Assembly: GCF_028583725.1 (NCBI RefSeq)
Contig: NZ_CP110680.1
Location: 3,100,001 to 3,164,000, forward strand
DNA length: 64,000 nt
Reading direction: 5' to 3'
Source of the DNA: Cellulomonas fimi
GTDB taxonomy: Bacteria; Actinomycetota; Actinomycetes; Actinomycetales; Cellulomonadaceae
Shown here one piece after another: positions 17,152 through 25,090 of this stretch. Under the pieces are notes generated by a model that saw only the letters and a program-made list of their open reading frames with translations, was not told where the DNA came from and ran no database searches. The stretch's first letter is position 1; each line of letters opens with the position of its first letter. Position numbers and translations under genes: made by a program.

Positions 17152-18352
17152 GAGCGAGTCCACCGTCCGTCGCGCGGCGATCCTGCACGCCGACCTCGAC
17201 GCCTTCTACGCGTCGGTCGAGCAGCGCGACGACCCGCGGCTGCGCGGCCACCCCGTCGCCGTGGGCGGCGGCGTCGTGCTCGCCTGCTCGTACGAGGCGA
17301 AGCGGCGTGGCGTGAAGACCGCGATGAGCGGCCGCCAGGCCCGTGCGCTGTGCCCCGACCTCATCGAGGTGCGGCCCCGCTTCGACGCCTATGTCGAGGC
17401 CAGCCGCGCGGTCTTCGAGCTCTTCCACGCGACGACCCCGCAAGTACAGGGCGTGTCGATCGACGAGGCCTTCCTCGACGTCGCCGGCCTGCACCGCATC
17501 GACGTCCCGCCCGTCGACATCGCCGCACGGCTGCGCCGTCAGGTGCGCGACGAGGTCGGCCTCCCGATCACCGTCGGCGTCGCGCGCACCCCGTTCCTCG
17601 CGAAGGTCGCGTCGCGCGTCGGCAAGCCCGACGGGCTCGTGCACGTCCCGCCCGACGGCGAGGACGCCTTCCTGCACCCGCTCCCCCTCGAGCTGCTCTG
17701 GGGCGTCGGCGAGGTCACCGCGGCGAAGCTGCACGGCTACGGCCTGCGGACCGCCGGTGACGTCGCGATGCTGCCCGAGTCCGTGCTCGTCGGCGCGCTC
17801 GGACCCGCCGCCGGGCGGCACCTGCACGCCGTCGTGCACGGCCGCACGCCCGCGCGCGTCGAGACCGGCCGTCGGCGCGGCTCCATCGGCGCTCAGCGCG
17901 CCCTCAGCCGCGGCCCGCACGACCCGGCGTTCGTGCACGCCGCGCTGCTCGGGCTCGTCGACCGCGTCGGTCGGCGGATGCGGGCCGCGCACCGCACCGC
18001 CCGCACCGTCGTCCTGCGGCTGCGGTTCGACGACTACACGCGCGCGACCCGCTCCCGCTCGTTCCCGCACGCGACCGCGTCCGGCACCGACCTCGCCGCC
18101 GCGGCGGTCGCGCTGCTCGACTCCGTCGCCCCGCTCGTCCGCGAACGCGGGCTCACCCTCGTCGGCGTGGCGCTGACCAACCTCGGGCCCGACGACGTCG
18201 TGCAGCCGCAGCTCCCGCTCGACGGGCCCGACCTCGGCACGCTGGACACGACGCTCGACGAGGTCGCCGACCGCTTCGGCAAGCGCACCGTGACGCGCGC
18301 GAGCCTGCTGCGCACCGGCGACGGCATCGCCGTCCCGCTCCTGCCCGACTGA
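17150..18352 (+). CDS. dinB: DNA polymerase IV (Y family)
   Basis: This is a 400-residue Y-family polymerase for translesion synthesis. ILHADLDAFYASVEQ holds the first catalytic Asp (residue 15) and steric-gate Phe, SYEAKRRGVKTAM is conserved, and SIDEAFLDV holds the second Asp/Glu pair. TVGVARTPFLAKVAS leads to the helix-hairpin-helix region, then the little-finger domain. QPQLPLD near the C terminus resembles a beta-clamp-binding motif. The GTG at 17150 gives a family-like short N terminus and lies at the end of the SOS box; a GTG at 17123 is in frame but would put the box inside the gene. Regulation by LexA is strongly indicated. Confidence 0.93.
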   Translation: MSESTVRRAAILHADLDAFYASVEQRDDPRLRGHPVAVGGGVVLACSYEAKRRGVKTAMSGRQARALCPDLIEVRPRFDAYVEASRAVFELFHATTPQVQGVSIDEAFLDVAGLHRIDVPPVDIAARLRRQVRDEVGLPITVGVARTPFLAKVASRVGKPDGLVHVPPDGEDAFLHPLPLELLWGVGEVTAAKLHGYGLRTAGDVAMLPESVLVGALGPAAGRHLHAVVHGRTPARVETGRRRGSIGAQRALSRGPHDPAFVHAALLGLVDRVGRRMRAAHRTARTVVLRLRFDDYTRATRSRSFPHATASGTDLAAAAVALLDSVAPLVRERGLTLVGVALTNLGPDDVVQPQLPLDGPDLGTLDTTLDEVADRFGKRTVTRASLLRTGDGIAVPLLPD

Positions 18353-18368
18353 CCGGGGCCCGGACGTG

Positions 18369-18409
18369 GGACCGGGCGGTCACGCTGCACAGGCACGACC
18401 GTCCGGTCC
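18369..18409. terminator. Bidirectional hairpin terminator after dinB
   Basis: A 13-bp stem (18369-18381 with 18397-18409, one G-T pair) and a 15-nt loop lie between the convergent dinB and the small secreted-protein gene. Confidence 0.6.
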
Positions 18410-18425
18410 GGACGCGGCAGGCGGG

Positions 18426-18754
18426 TCAGCTGGGCATGCTGCCGTCGGGCGTGCAGGTGATGACGAAGGAGATGTCCTTGTCGAAGTCGTGCACGGTGTC
18501 GTACGGGTCGGCGTCGACGACCGTGGAGGTCGTCCCCGTCTTCACGACGGCGAAGGCGGCTCCGTCCCCGACCGTCCGCGTCTTCGTGCCGTCGGAGAGC
18601 TCGACCTTGGTGCAGGTGTCGACGCCGTTCTCCCACGTGTCGGGGTGGTTCCACGACGGGTCGACCGGCTCTTCGCGGAGGCCGGCGAGGCGAGCAGGGC
18701 GAACGCGGTGCCGGCGAGCGCGGTGGCGGCCAGCGTGGTGGCGATGCGTGACAT
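18426..18754 (-). pseudogene. Small secreted two-Cys protein, frame broken after the signal peptide
   Basis: The ATG at 18754 has an excellent AAGGAG ribosome-binding site and opens a clean signal peptide (MSRIATTLAATALAGTAF, ending ASPASA-K). In that frame the rest is low-complexity Arg/Ser/Thr sequence. One frame over, starting at GAAGAGCCG, is a well-formed mature protein of about 80 residues: EEPVDPSWNHPDTWENG, DTCTKVELSDGTKT, KTGTTSTVVDADPYDTV, VITCTPDG, ending at the TGA at 18426. The total length is 2 modulo 3, so one base is missing near the signal-peptide/mature border. It is either a recent frameshift or a consensus error. The upstream region carries the element shared with the Tad pilus genes, so it may belong to that regulon. 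No function is known. Confidence 0.65.
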
Positions 18755-18813
18755 CTGCGTCTCCTTGTGGGTGTGCATGCCGAGGACCGCCGGGCTCTCC
18801 CCCTGCTCTTCTC

Positions 18814-18839
18814 GTCCGACTCGTCCGTTCGTGACGCTA
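18814..18839 (-). promoter_or_regulatory. Pilus-locus element, copy 3 (small secreted protein)
   Basis: On the minus strand a TAGCGT hexamer (18834-18839) is followed after 3 nt by GAACGGACGAGTCGGAC (18814-18830) and shortly afterwards by GCAGGGG. The same arrangement precedes tadA and tadB. Confidence 0.55.
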
Positions 18840-18921
18840 GGCCGCGCTCCGAGGCGCGGGTAGCCGACGGAGGCGAGATCTCCCACTTCGCACCACGGTC
18901 GTCGGTCCCGACGGGCGCCCG

Positions 18922-19566
18922 TCACTCCGCGCGGGCGGACGACTCGGCCTCGACCCTCACACCGTCGGACCACGTCGACAGGACCCCGCCCACGACGGGC
19001 ACCCGGACGACCGCGCCGAGCCGGACGTGCGCCGACCGCCCGTCCGGGCTCGTCGCCTCCAGCACACGCACCGTGGCGAACGGCTCCGTGGCCGACGGGT
19101 TCTCGCGCAGGTAGTCCTCGACCGCGGCGCGCACGCTCGCGTCCGACAGGTCGATCCCGCCGCGCGCGGGCTCGCCCTGACCCGCGCCGGGAGCGAAGTA
19201 GCCGGGGCTCGCGAGGGCGTCGGCCGCGTCGAGCGCGACGACGTCGGCGAGCGCGACGAGCCGCTTGCGGTCGAGGTGGACCGCGGTCGCTGCCGACACG
19301 ACCAGCACGAGCAGGAGGGCGACGACGACGAAGCCCAGGGTCAGCAGGAGGACCTGCCCCTCGTCCTGCCCACCGGTGCGCCCCCGGGCCGCGACGCGCC
19401 CGGCGACGCGCGCCACGCCGCGCCGGACGGGCGCGCGCCGCGCGCGCCGTGGACCGACGCCGCGCCCGAGCTGCCCGTGCCACCGGTCCACGTCCTCCGC
19501 GCGAGCGCGGGTCGAGCGACCCCGCCCGCCCCGGGCGACCGCGGGTCCGCCCGCGTCGCCCGTCAT
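18922..19566 (-). CDS. TadG-like pilus assembly/pseudopilin-domain protein
   Basis: This 214-residue protein is the last intact gene of the Tad unit. After an Arg/Gly-rich 75-residue N terminus, DEGQVLLLTLGFVVVALLLVLVVSA forms one membrane helix with the TadG/TadE-type Glu-processed look (D-E-G-Q before the helix). RKRLVALADVVALDAADALA follows, typical of TadG-related proteins, and then an extracellular domain. The ATG at 19566 overlaps the preceding TadE-like stop by 4 nt. It probably anchors or assembles the pilus in the envelope. Confidence 0.78.
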   Translation of the reverse strand: MTGDAGGPAVARGGRGRSTRARAEDVDRWHGQLGRGVGPRRARRAPVRRGVARVAGRVAARGRTGGQDEGQVLLLTLGFVVVALLLVLVVSAATAVHLDRKRLVALADVVALDAADALASPGYFAPGAGQGEPARGGIDLSDASVRAAVEDYLRENPSATEPFATVRVLEATSPDGRSAHVRLGAVVRVPVVGGVLSTWSDGVRVEAESSARAE

Positions 19567-20102
19567 CCGCGAGCCCGGTACGTGTCGACCGGCGCGACGC
19601 GCTCCGCGCTGACCGGGACCTCCAGCGGCACGACGTCCCGGACGACCGACGGCACGAACGGCAGGGGCACGACGACCTCGACGCGCGCCGTGACGCGCGA
19701 GCCCGGCTCCAGGCACGGGGTCGACGTGCACGTCAGCCGCAGCGCGTCCGCCGGGTCGTCGTCGAACCCCTGGTCCCGCAGCGCGACGCCCGCGGCGGCC
19801 GCCGCACGCGCGCCCGACTGCCGCGGGTCCTCCGCCGCGACCGCGGTCCTCGCCGCCTCGCGTGCGGCGCCCTCGACCGCGAAGGTCGCGGCCTGCAGCC
19901 GTCCGAGCACCAGCACCAGGTAGACGGTCGGCAGGAGCAGGACGAGCGCGACCCCGAGGAACTCGAGCACAGCGTTCCCGTCGTCCCGTCCACCGCCGCT
20001 CCGCAGCCGGGCCGCAATCCTGACTCGCGCGGCGGTGATCATCCGTCGACCCGCGCCCGCGCGTCGGCCCTCGGGCGGCGCGACCGTCGGCGGCCCTGTC
20101 AC
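19563..20102 (-). CDS. TadE-family pseudopilin-like protein
   Basis: This 179-residue TadE-like protein has DDGNAVLEFLGVALVLLLPTVY as a class III-like signal and membrane helix at residues about 39-62, with the conserved Glu after the cleavage zone. An extracellular part has two Cys (LTCTSTPC). TadE-type minor pseudopilins are needed for Flp pilus assembly. The GTG at 20102 overlaps the upstream stop by 4 nt; an ATG at 20042 is an alternative start closer to the helix. Confidence 0.85.
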   Translation of the reverse strand: MTGPPTVAPPEGRRAGAGRRMITAARVRIAARLRSGGGRDDGNAVLEFLGVALVLLLPTVYLVLVLGRLQAATFAVEGAAREAARTAVAAEDPRQSGARAAAAAGVALRDQGFDDDPADALRLTCTSTPCLEPGSRVTARVEVVVPLPFVPSVVRDVVPLEVPVSAERVAPVDTYRARG

Positions 20103-20560
20103 TGGTCCTCCGCGTACGCGTGGCCGCGGACGGTGAGCGCGCCGCCCGGCCCGACCAGCCCGACGACAGGGAGCGGCGCCGTGACGGTCACCTCGACGAC
20201 CTCGACACCGTCGACGGTGGTGCGAGCCGCCTGCACGTCGCCCGCGTAGGCCGCGGACAGCGACTGGGTCACGAGGTCCCGGGTCCGCGCGACGGCATCG
20301 GCCGGCCGGTGGCCGTCGAGCGCGCCGTACCGCGCCCCCTCGGCGGCGCAGTCGACCAGCGTGTTCCGCACGTGCTGCACGAGCGCGAGCTGCACCACGG
20401 CGACGAACAGCACGGTCACGAGCGCCCCGACGAGGACGAAGTCGACCACCGCCGACCCTGCGTCCTCGCGCCCGGGCGGCGTGCCGACGGTCAGTCGCCC
20501 GTCACGCTCTTGAGCGCGTCGTCGAAGACCTGGCTCAGCGCGGGCTCGGCGACGAGCCAC
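20099..20560 (-). CDS. TadE-family protein
   Basis: This TadE-like protein has EDAGSAVVDFVLVGALVTVLFVAVVQ as signal and helix, then LVQHVRNTLVDCAAEGARYGA, a strongly conserved actinobacterial TadE segment. The start is uncertain. A GTG at 20560 overlaps the pilin gene by 70 nt. A CTG at 20494 would give the 4-nt overlap seen elsewhere in this unit and the usual short N terminus (131 residues). The frame also stays open far upstream through the pilin gene and the tandem repeats, but that stretch is out of frame with the pilin and looks accidental. Confidence 0.8.
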   Translation of the reverse strand: MARRRARAEPGLRRRAQERDGRLTVGTPPGREDAGSAVVDFVLVGALVTVLFVAVVQLALVQHVRNTLVDCAAEGARYGALDGHRPADAVARTRDLVTQSLSAAYAGDVQAARTTVDGVEVVEVTVTAPLPVVGLVGPGGALTVRGHAYAEDQ

Positions 20561-20751
20561 AACGCGGTCACGAGCCCCGCGGTCATCAGCGTGACCAGCA
20601 CCCACCCCGGCACGTCGCCCCGGTCGTGGCCGGTCGCCACCGCGTCGGTCCAGCGCCGGACCACGCGCGCGGCGACGGCGCCCGGGAGCCGTCTGACCGC
20701 ACCGCTCGCTCGCCGCGGCCGCGGGGTCGTCGTGCTCGGGTCGGTGTCCAT
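20491..20751 (-). CDS. Small single-helix protein, Flp pilin candidate
   Basis: This 86-residue protein has a basic N terminus (about 48 residues), then DRGDVPGWVLVTLMTAGLVTALWLV, a single hydrophobic helix preceded by a Gly/Asp cleavage-like site, and a short tail. The size, position between tadC and tadE, and helix layout fit the Flp-type major pilin of minimal actinobacterial Tad loci, though the canonical Glu-Tyr after the cleavage site is missing. The ATG at 20751 has GAGGAG 9 nt upstream. The leader in front of it is the 18-bp tandem-repeat block. Confidence 0.65.
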   Translation of the reverse strand: MDTDPSTTTPRPRRASGAVRRLPGAVAARVVRRWTDAVATGHDRGDVPGWVLVTLMTAGLVTALWLVAEPALSQVFDDALKSVTGD

Positions 20752-20766
20752 GGGTGGTGTCTCCTC

Positions 20767-20910
20767 GGTGCTTCTCGTCGGGTCGGTGCTTCTCGTCGCG
20801 TCGGTGCTTCGCGGCGGGTCCGTGCTTCGCGGCGGGTCGGTGCTTCGCGGCGGGTCCGTGCTTCGCGGCGGGTCGGTGCTTCGCGGCGGATTGGTGCTCC
20901 TCGGCGGGCG
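20767..20910. repeat. Eight tandem 18-bp repeats in front of the pilin gene
   Basis: The units are of the form GGTGCTTCGCGGCGGGTC, starting at 20767 and repeated eight times. The outer units are diverged, and the four central ones differ only by an alternating G/C at the first base. The period is a multiple of three, so all frames stay open (on the minus strand AAKHRP/AAKHGP). The block lies between the tadC stop and the pilin start. Confidence 0.9.
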
Positions 20911-20952
20911 GTCGCACGGACCACCCGGGGTCGGTGCCGGGGCGGCGTGCGG

Positions 20953-21888
20953 TCACAGCCCGACCCGCAGGACGAGCAGGGACGGGAAGACGGCGAACGC
21001 GACGGTGACGGGCAGGATGAGGAAGACGACCGGCACCATCATGGCGACCTCCTTGCGGCCGCCCGTCTCCATGAGGTCGCGACGGACCTCTTCGCGGACG
21101 TCCTGCGCCTGCGCGCGGAGCACCTCGGCGAGCGGGGTGCCGCGCTCAACGGCGACCGCGACCCCCTCGGCGAACCTCGCGAGCGCCGGCAGCCCGGTCC
21201 GGTCGGCGAGCCCGTCGAGCGCGGTGGTGAGGGGCGCGCCGGCCCGCGCGTCGGCGAGCGTGCGCTCGAGCTCGACGCTCAGCTCGCCGCGGGTGCTGCG
21301 GACGACGCGTTCGAGCGCGCCGGTCGCCCCCTCGCCTGCCCCGACCGCGAGCGCGAGGAGCTCGGCGATCGTCGGCATCTCCTGCAGCATGCGGCTCTCC
21401 CGCTCGGCGACCTGGCGCGACAGCATCCAGTCGCGGCCGAGCACGCCCGTCGCTCCGCAGAGGGCGACGAGGACGACGAGCACCACGACCGACGTGCCGC
21501 GGGTCGCCGCGAGCAGGAGCGCGAGACCCAGGCCGGCGGCGACACCCAGCACGCCCCAGACGACCTGGCCGGCGCGGAACTGCTCGACGGACTCGTCCCG
21601 GCCGGCGCGCGCGAGCCGACGCCTGAGGTCGGCCGTGGGCGAGCCGACCCGCGCCACGAGCCGGACGGCGTCGTGCATGAGCGGGGCCGCGATCCGCTCG
21701 AGCGTGGCGGCCGCACCGCCCGGTGCGGGGTTGCGCAGCAGCAGCGCCGACGAGGACCGCTGCGGTCGCAGGTACGGCGCGAGCCGCTGGTCGAGGCGGA
21801 TCCGGCGGGCACGCAGCCGCGCGACGACGAGCAGCACGCCGACGCTCGCGAGGAGCCCGGCGAGCCCGCCGGCGGCGACCGGGCTCAC
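20953..21888 (-). CDS. tadC: Tad pilus membrane platform protein TadC (T2SS F family)
   Basis: This 311-residue type II secretion F-domain protein has four hydrophobic segments, the F-domain LQEMPTIAELLALAVGAGEG...ALERV and the second-half segment ETGGRKEVAMMVPVVFLILPVTVAFAVFPS. With TadB it forms the inner-membrane platform turned by TadA. The GTG at 21888 overlaps the tadB stop by 4 nt. Confidence 0.9.
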   Translation of the reverse strand: MSPVAAGGLAGLLASVGVLLVVARLRARRIRLDQRLAPYLRPQRSSSALLLRNPAPGGAAATLERIAAPLMHDAVRLVARVGSPTADLRRRLARAGRDESVEQFRAGQVVWGVLGVAAGLGLALLLAATRGTSVVVLVVLVALCGATGVLGRDWMLSRQVAERESRMLQEMPTIAELLALAVGAGEGATGALERVVRSTRGELSVELERTLADARAGAPLTTALDGLADRTGLPALARFAEGVAVAVERGTPLAEVLRAQAQDVREEVRRDLMETGGRKEVAMMVPVVFLILPVTVAFAVFPSLLVLRVGL

Positions 21889-22745
21889 CGCAGCACCCGC
21901 GGGTCGTCGGGCAGCCGCGCGATGCGCAGCATGAGGCCGTACGCGACGACCGTGCTCGCGGCGCCCGCCGCGAGCACGAGCAGCCCGGCGGTCGAGTCGT
22001 AGGCCCGGGCGGCCTCGGTGCGGGTCGCGAGCAGCGCGAGCACGAGCCAGGGGGCGGCCGCCGCCAGCCGGGCGGCGTTGATGGTCCAGCTCTGCCGCGC
22101 CTCGAGCTCGCCGCGCGTGCGGACGTCCTCCCGCAGGAACGCGGACAGGGTGCGGAGCAGGCGCCCGAGGTCGGTGCCGCCGACGTCGCGTGTCATGCGC
22201 AGGGCCTCGACGATCCGGTCGGCGACGGGGTCGGCGAGCCGCGCCTTGAGGGCGTCGAGGCTCTCGCCGAACCGCCCGGTCGCGCGGTAGTCCTCCGCGA
22301 ACGCCGCGAACGGCGTGCGCAGCTCGACGGGTCCGCGCTCGCCCAGCTGGGCGACGGCCTCCGGCAGGGCGAGCCCGGCGCGGATGCCCGACGCGAGGTG
22401 GTCGACGACCTCGGGCCACAGCGCGCGCAGCCGCGCGCGTCGTCTCCGCGCGCGTCCGCGGACCACGGCGGACGGCGCGAGCGCGAGGAACACGCCGAGG
22501 CACAGCGCCATCGACGGCACTCGCGTCAGCGCGAGACCGAGGAGCAGCCCGACGACGCCGACGACCCCGCTCGTGAGCAGGAGTCCCGCGGGCGTCACGC
22601 CCGGCATCCCCGCCTGGACGAGCGCGTCCTGCGTGCGCGCGCTCCACCCGTCGACGCGCGACGTGGCACCCGGGGAGGGTGCCCAGCACGACCACCAGAG
22701 GCACGCCAGGCCCGCCCCCAGCAGGAGCCCGACCACCACACCCAT
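21885..22745 (-). CDS. tadB: Tad pilus membrane platform protein TadB (T2SS F family)
   Basis: This 286-residue F-domain protein carries LWPEVVDHLASGIRAGLALPEAVAQLGERGP, the F-domain core, then RMTRDVGGTDLGRLLRTLSAFLREDVRTRGELEARQSW and two C-terminal helices. It pairs with TadC. The ATG at 22745 follows a GGGGTGGGGTGA-rich stretch. A promoter-like region with the locus element lies at 22837-22866, so tadB may be transcribed apart from tadA. Confidence 0.9.
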   Translation of the reverse strand: MGVVVGLLLGAGLACLWWSCWAPSPGATSRVDGWSARTQDALVQAGMPGVTPAGLLLTSGVVGVVGLLLGLALTRVPSMALCLGVFLALAPSAVVRGRARRRRARLRALWPEVVDHLASGIRAGLALPEAVAQLGERGPVELRTPFAAFAEDYRATGRFGESLDALKARLADPVADRIVEALRMTRDVGGTDLGRLLRTLSAFLREDVRTRGELEARQSWTINAARLAAAAPWLVLALLATRTEAARAYDSTAGLLVLAAGAASTVVAYGLMLRIARLPDDPRVLR

Positions 22746-22836
22746 CGCGCGTCACCCCACCCCGGGGTCCGACGTCCGGACCCGTGCGAGGGCGGCTGAC
22801 GACGACGTCTCACGTCCGGTCGCCACGCGGCCCCCT

Positions 22837-22866
22837 GCCCGATTGGTCCGATTCGCGGTGAACGTA
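22837..22866 (-). promoter_or_regulatory. Pilus-locus element, copy 2 (tadB)
   Basis: On the minus strand TACGTT (22861-22866) is followed after 4 nt by GCGAATCGGACCAATCGGGC (22837-22856) and then AGGGGG. CGTGCCCTACG upstream is also shared with copy 1. The position, more than 90 nt before the tadB start, shows the conservation is not due to a ribosome-binding site. Confidence 0.6.
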
Positions 22867-22913
22867 GGGCACGCCCGCGACGCGCGGCTGCGGCCGTCCA
22901 CAGTCCAGACGCC

Positions 22914-24140
22914 TCAGGCCCGGACGCGCAGGAGCGCGGCCAGGTCGACGCCGAGCCGCGCGAACCGCTCGGGGTGGGGCGGGAAGCCGTCGGCCCGCAC
23001 GAGGTGGCCGCCGCGCGAGGTGAACACGTCGGCGGTCTCGACGACGCCCTGCTCGACGCGACCAGGCACCGCGACGACCTCGCGCACGCCACGGCGCCCG
23101 GCCGCGTCGAGGTCGAGGTGCACGACGAGGTCGACCGCGGAGGCGACCGTCGGCACGACGAACCGGTCGGACACGTTCTCCCCCGCGAGGAGCGGCAGCG
23201 TGCACAGCTTCACGAGCGCCTCGCGCGCGGAGCTGGCGTGGATCGTGCACATCGCGGGCACGCCCGCGTTGAGCGCGATGAGCAGGTCCAGCGCCTCGGC
23301 CTCCCGCACCTCGCCCACGATCAGCCGGCTCGGCCGCATGCGCAGCGCCTCCTTGACGAGACGCCGCAACGGGATCTCGCCCGTCCCCTCGAGGCTGGGC
23401 TGGCGGCACTGCATCGCCACCCAGTCGCGCGCCGACAGGCGGAGCTCGAAGACCTCCTCGCACGTCACGACGCGCTCGCGCGCCGGGATCGCACCCGCCA
23501 GCGCGTTGAGCATCGTCGTCTTGCCGGCTTGGGTCGCGCCGGAGACGAGCACGTTGAGGCCGGCCCGCACCGCCGCGTGCAGGAACGCGGCCGCGTGCGG
23601 TGTGAGGGCCCCGAGCCCGACGAGGTCGTCGAGCGTCCCGGCGCGGACGACGTGCTTGCGGATGTTGACCGCCCAGTGGCGCCGGGTGACGTCGGGGATC
23701 ACGGCGTGCAGCCGCTCCCCGCCGGGCAGCGACGCGTCGACGAAGGGGCTCGACAGGTCGAGCCGACGGCCGGAGACCTTGAGCATCTGCTCCACGAGGT
23801 CCCGGACCTGGCCGTCGGTGAGGATCGTCGTGGTGAGCTCCGGCTCGCCGCGCCGCGCGACGAACACCTGCGTCGGCGAGTTGACCCAGATCTCCTCGAC
23901 CTCGGGGTCGTCGAGGTACTTCTGCAGCGGGCCGAGCCCCGCAACCGCGTCGACGACGGCCTTGTGCGCGGCCGCGGCGTCGGCCAGCGGCGGCACGGCC
24001 CCGCGCAGCGACCGCTCGTCGTAGTCCGCGATGACGTCGGCGACGAGCGTGGCGACGCCGCCCGGGTCGCGCACCGGGTCGATCCCGCGCCGGCGCACGA
24101 GCTCGCGGACCTCCCGCTCGAGGATCACCACACCGTCCAC
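22914..24140 (-). CDS. tadA: Tad pilus assembly ATPase TadA (CpaF type)
   Basis: This 408-residue secretion ATPase has Walker A GATQAGKT (residues 201-208), an Asp/Glu-box region VVTCEEVFELRL, Walker B RLIVGEVREAEAL and the His-box MCTIHASSAREAL. The N-terminal DPEVEEIWVNSPTQVFV is typical for CpaF/TadA proteins. It powers assembly of Flp pili. The GTG at 24140 has AGGGG at 6 nt spacing. Locus neighbours normally found upstream (a TadZ/CpaE-like ATPase) are absent: a GH16-like gene diverges from here. Confidence 0.93.
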   Translation of the reverse strand: MDGVVILEREVRELVRRRGIDPVRDPGGVATLVADVIADYDERSLRGAVPPLADAAAAHKAVVDAVAGLGPLQKYLDDPEVEEIWVNSPTQVFVARRGEPELTTTILTDGQVRDLVEQMLKVSGRRLDLSSPFVDASLPGGERLHAVIPDVTRRHWAVNIRKHVVRAGTLDDLVGLGALTPHAAAFLHAAVRAGLNVLVSGATQAGKTTMLNALAGAIPARERVVTCEEVFELRLSARDWVAMQCRQPSLEGTGEIPLRRLVKEALRMRPSRLIVGEVREAEALDLLIALNAGVPAMCTIHASSAREALVKLCTLPLLAGENVSDRFVVPTVASAVDLVVHLDLDAAGRRGVREVVAVPGRVEQGVVETADVFTSRGGHLVRADGFPPHPERFARLGVDLAALLRVRA

Positions 24141-24151
24141 GCCGCACCCCT

Positions 24152-24187
24152 GCCCGATTCGTCCGTTCTCGGCCGGGTCAGACCGTA
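24152..24187 (-). promoter_or_regulatory. Pilus-locus element, copy 1 (tadA)
   Basis: On the minus strand TACGGT (24182-24187) is followed after 13 nt by GAACGGACGAATCGGGC (24152-24168), then AGGGG, which here also serves as the tadA ribosome-binding site. Confidence 0.6.
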
Positions 24188-24295
24188 GGGCACGGCGTCA
24201 CGTCCCCGCGCGCGTCGTCCACAGCCCGCGGGAACCGTCCGCCCCTCGCACGACCGCACCGCGACAGCCGGGCACGGCGACGGGACAATCGCGTC

Positions 24296-25063
24296 ATGCC
24301 GGGACCGCGGACGACGTTCGAGGACGACTTCGACGGGCACGACCTCGACAGGACCGTCTGGACGCCGCACTACCTGCCGGCGTGGAGCTCGCGCGAGCAG
24401 AGCGCGGCGACGTACGCGGTGCGGGACTCGTGCCTGCACCTGAGGATCCCGCCCGGCCAGCCGCTCTGGTGCGCGGGCGACCACCAGCCGCCGCTGCGGG
24501 TGTCGGCCGTGCAGTCCGCGAACCGCTCGGGCCCCGTCGGCAGCACCGACGGCCAGCAGCCGTACCGCGAGGGCCTGGTCGTGCGAGAGGCGCAGACGGA
24601 GCTGCTCGGGTGGACGCCCGGGCCCGGGTACGTCGAGATGCGGGCGCGGGCGGTGCTGTCGCCGCGGTCGATGGTGTCGCTCTGGATGGTCGGGCTCGAG
24701 GACGTGCCCGAGCGGTGCGCGGAGATCTGCGTCATGGAGGTGTTCGGCGACGCGGTCGTGCCGGGCGAGTCGGCGGCGGTCGGCATGGGGCTGCACGCGT
24801 TCCGCGACCCGGCGGTGCGGGAGGACTTCGAGACGCCGCGACTGCCGATCGACGTCGCCCGCCCGCACACGTACGCGGTCCGCTGGACGCCGGAGCACGC
24901 GACCTTCAGCGTCGACGGTGCCGTCGTGCGACGGGCCGTGCGCCCGCCGGCCTACCCGCTGCAGCTCATGCTCGCGGTGTTCGACTTCCCCGACCGCGCG
25001 ACGCCCGGCGACGACGTCGTGCCCGAGCTCGTGGTCGACCACGTGCGCGGGTGGTCGGGGTGA
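24296..25063 (+). CDS. Cytosolic GH16-like protein with Cys replacing the motif Asp
   Basis: This 255-residue jelly-roll protein resembles glycoside hydrolase family 16 (laminarinase-like): TFEDDFDGHDLDRTVWTPHYLP at the N terminus, GYVEMRARAV, then EICVMEVFG. In GH16 the catalytic motif is EIDxxE; here the two Glu remain (143 and 148) but the Asp is Cys145. TYAVRWTPEHATFSVDG follows, as in the family. There is no signal peptide, so it may act on imported or cytosolic glycans, or have lost hydrolysis. The ATG at 24296 follows GACAAT by 6 nt (leaderless-like). It diverges from tadA. Confidence 0.78.
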   Translation: MPGPRTTFEDDFDGHDLDRTVWTPHYLPAWSSREQSAATYAVRDSCLHLRIPPGQPLWCAGDHQPPLRVSAVQSANRSGPVGSTDGQQPYREGLVVREAQTELLGWTPGPGYVEMRARAVLSPRSMVSLWMVGLEDVPERCAEICVMEVFGDAVVPGESAAVGMGLHAFRDPAVREDFETPRLPIDVARPHTYAVRWTPEHATFSVDGAVVRRAVRPPAYPLQLMLAVFDFPDRATPGDDVVPELVVDHVRGWSG

Positions 25064-25090
25064 CGCCCGACCACCCGCGCACGGCCGGCG

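Noticed and set aside
18922..19566. Membrane transporter annotation for the TadG-like protein
   Set aside because: Only one helix is present, and position and motif fit Tad pseudopilin-type proteins.
20767..20910. CRISPR-like array
   Set aside because: The units are contiguous 18-bp tandem repeats without spacers and no cas gene is near.
20099..20956. A 285-codon frame joining the tandem repeats to the TadE-like gene
   Set aside because: It crosses the pilin gene in the wrong frame and has Arg-rich shadow sequence there; the GTG at 20956 overlapping the tadC stop is probably chance, though not excluded.
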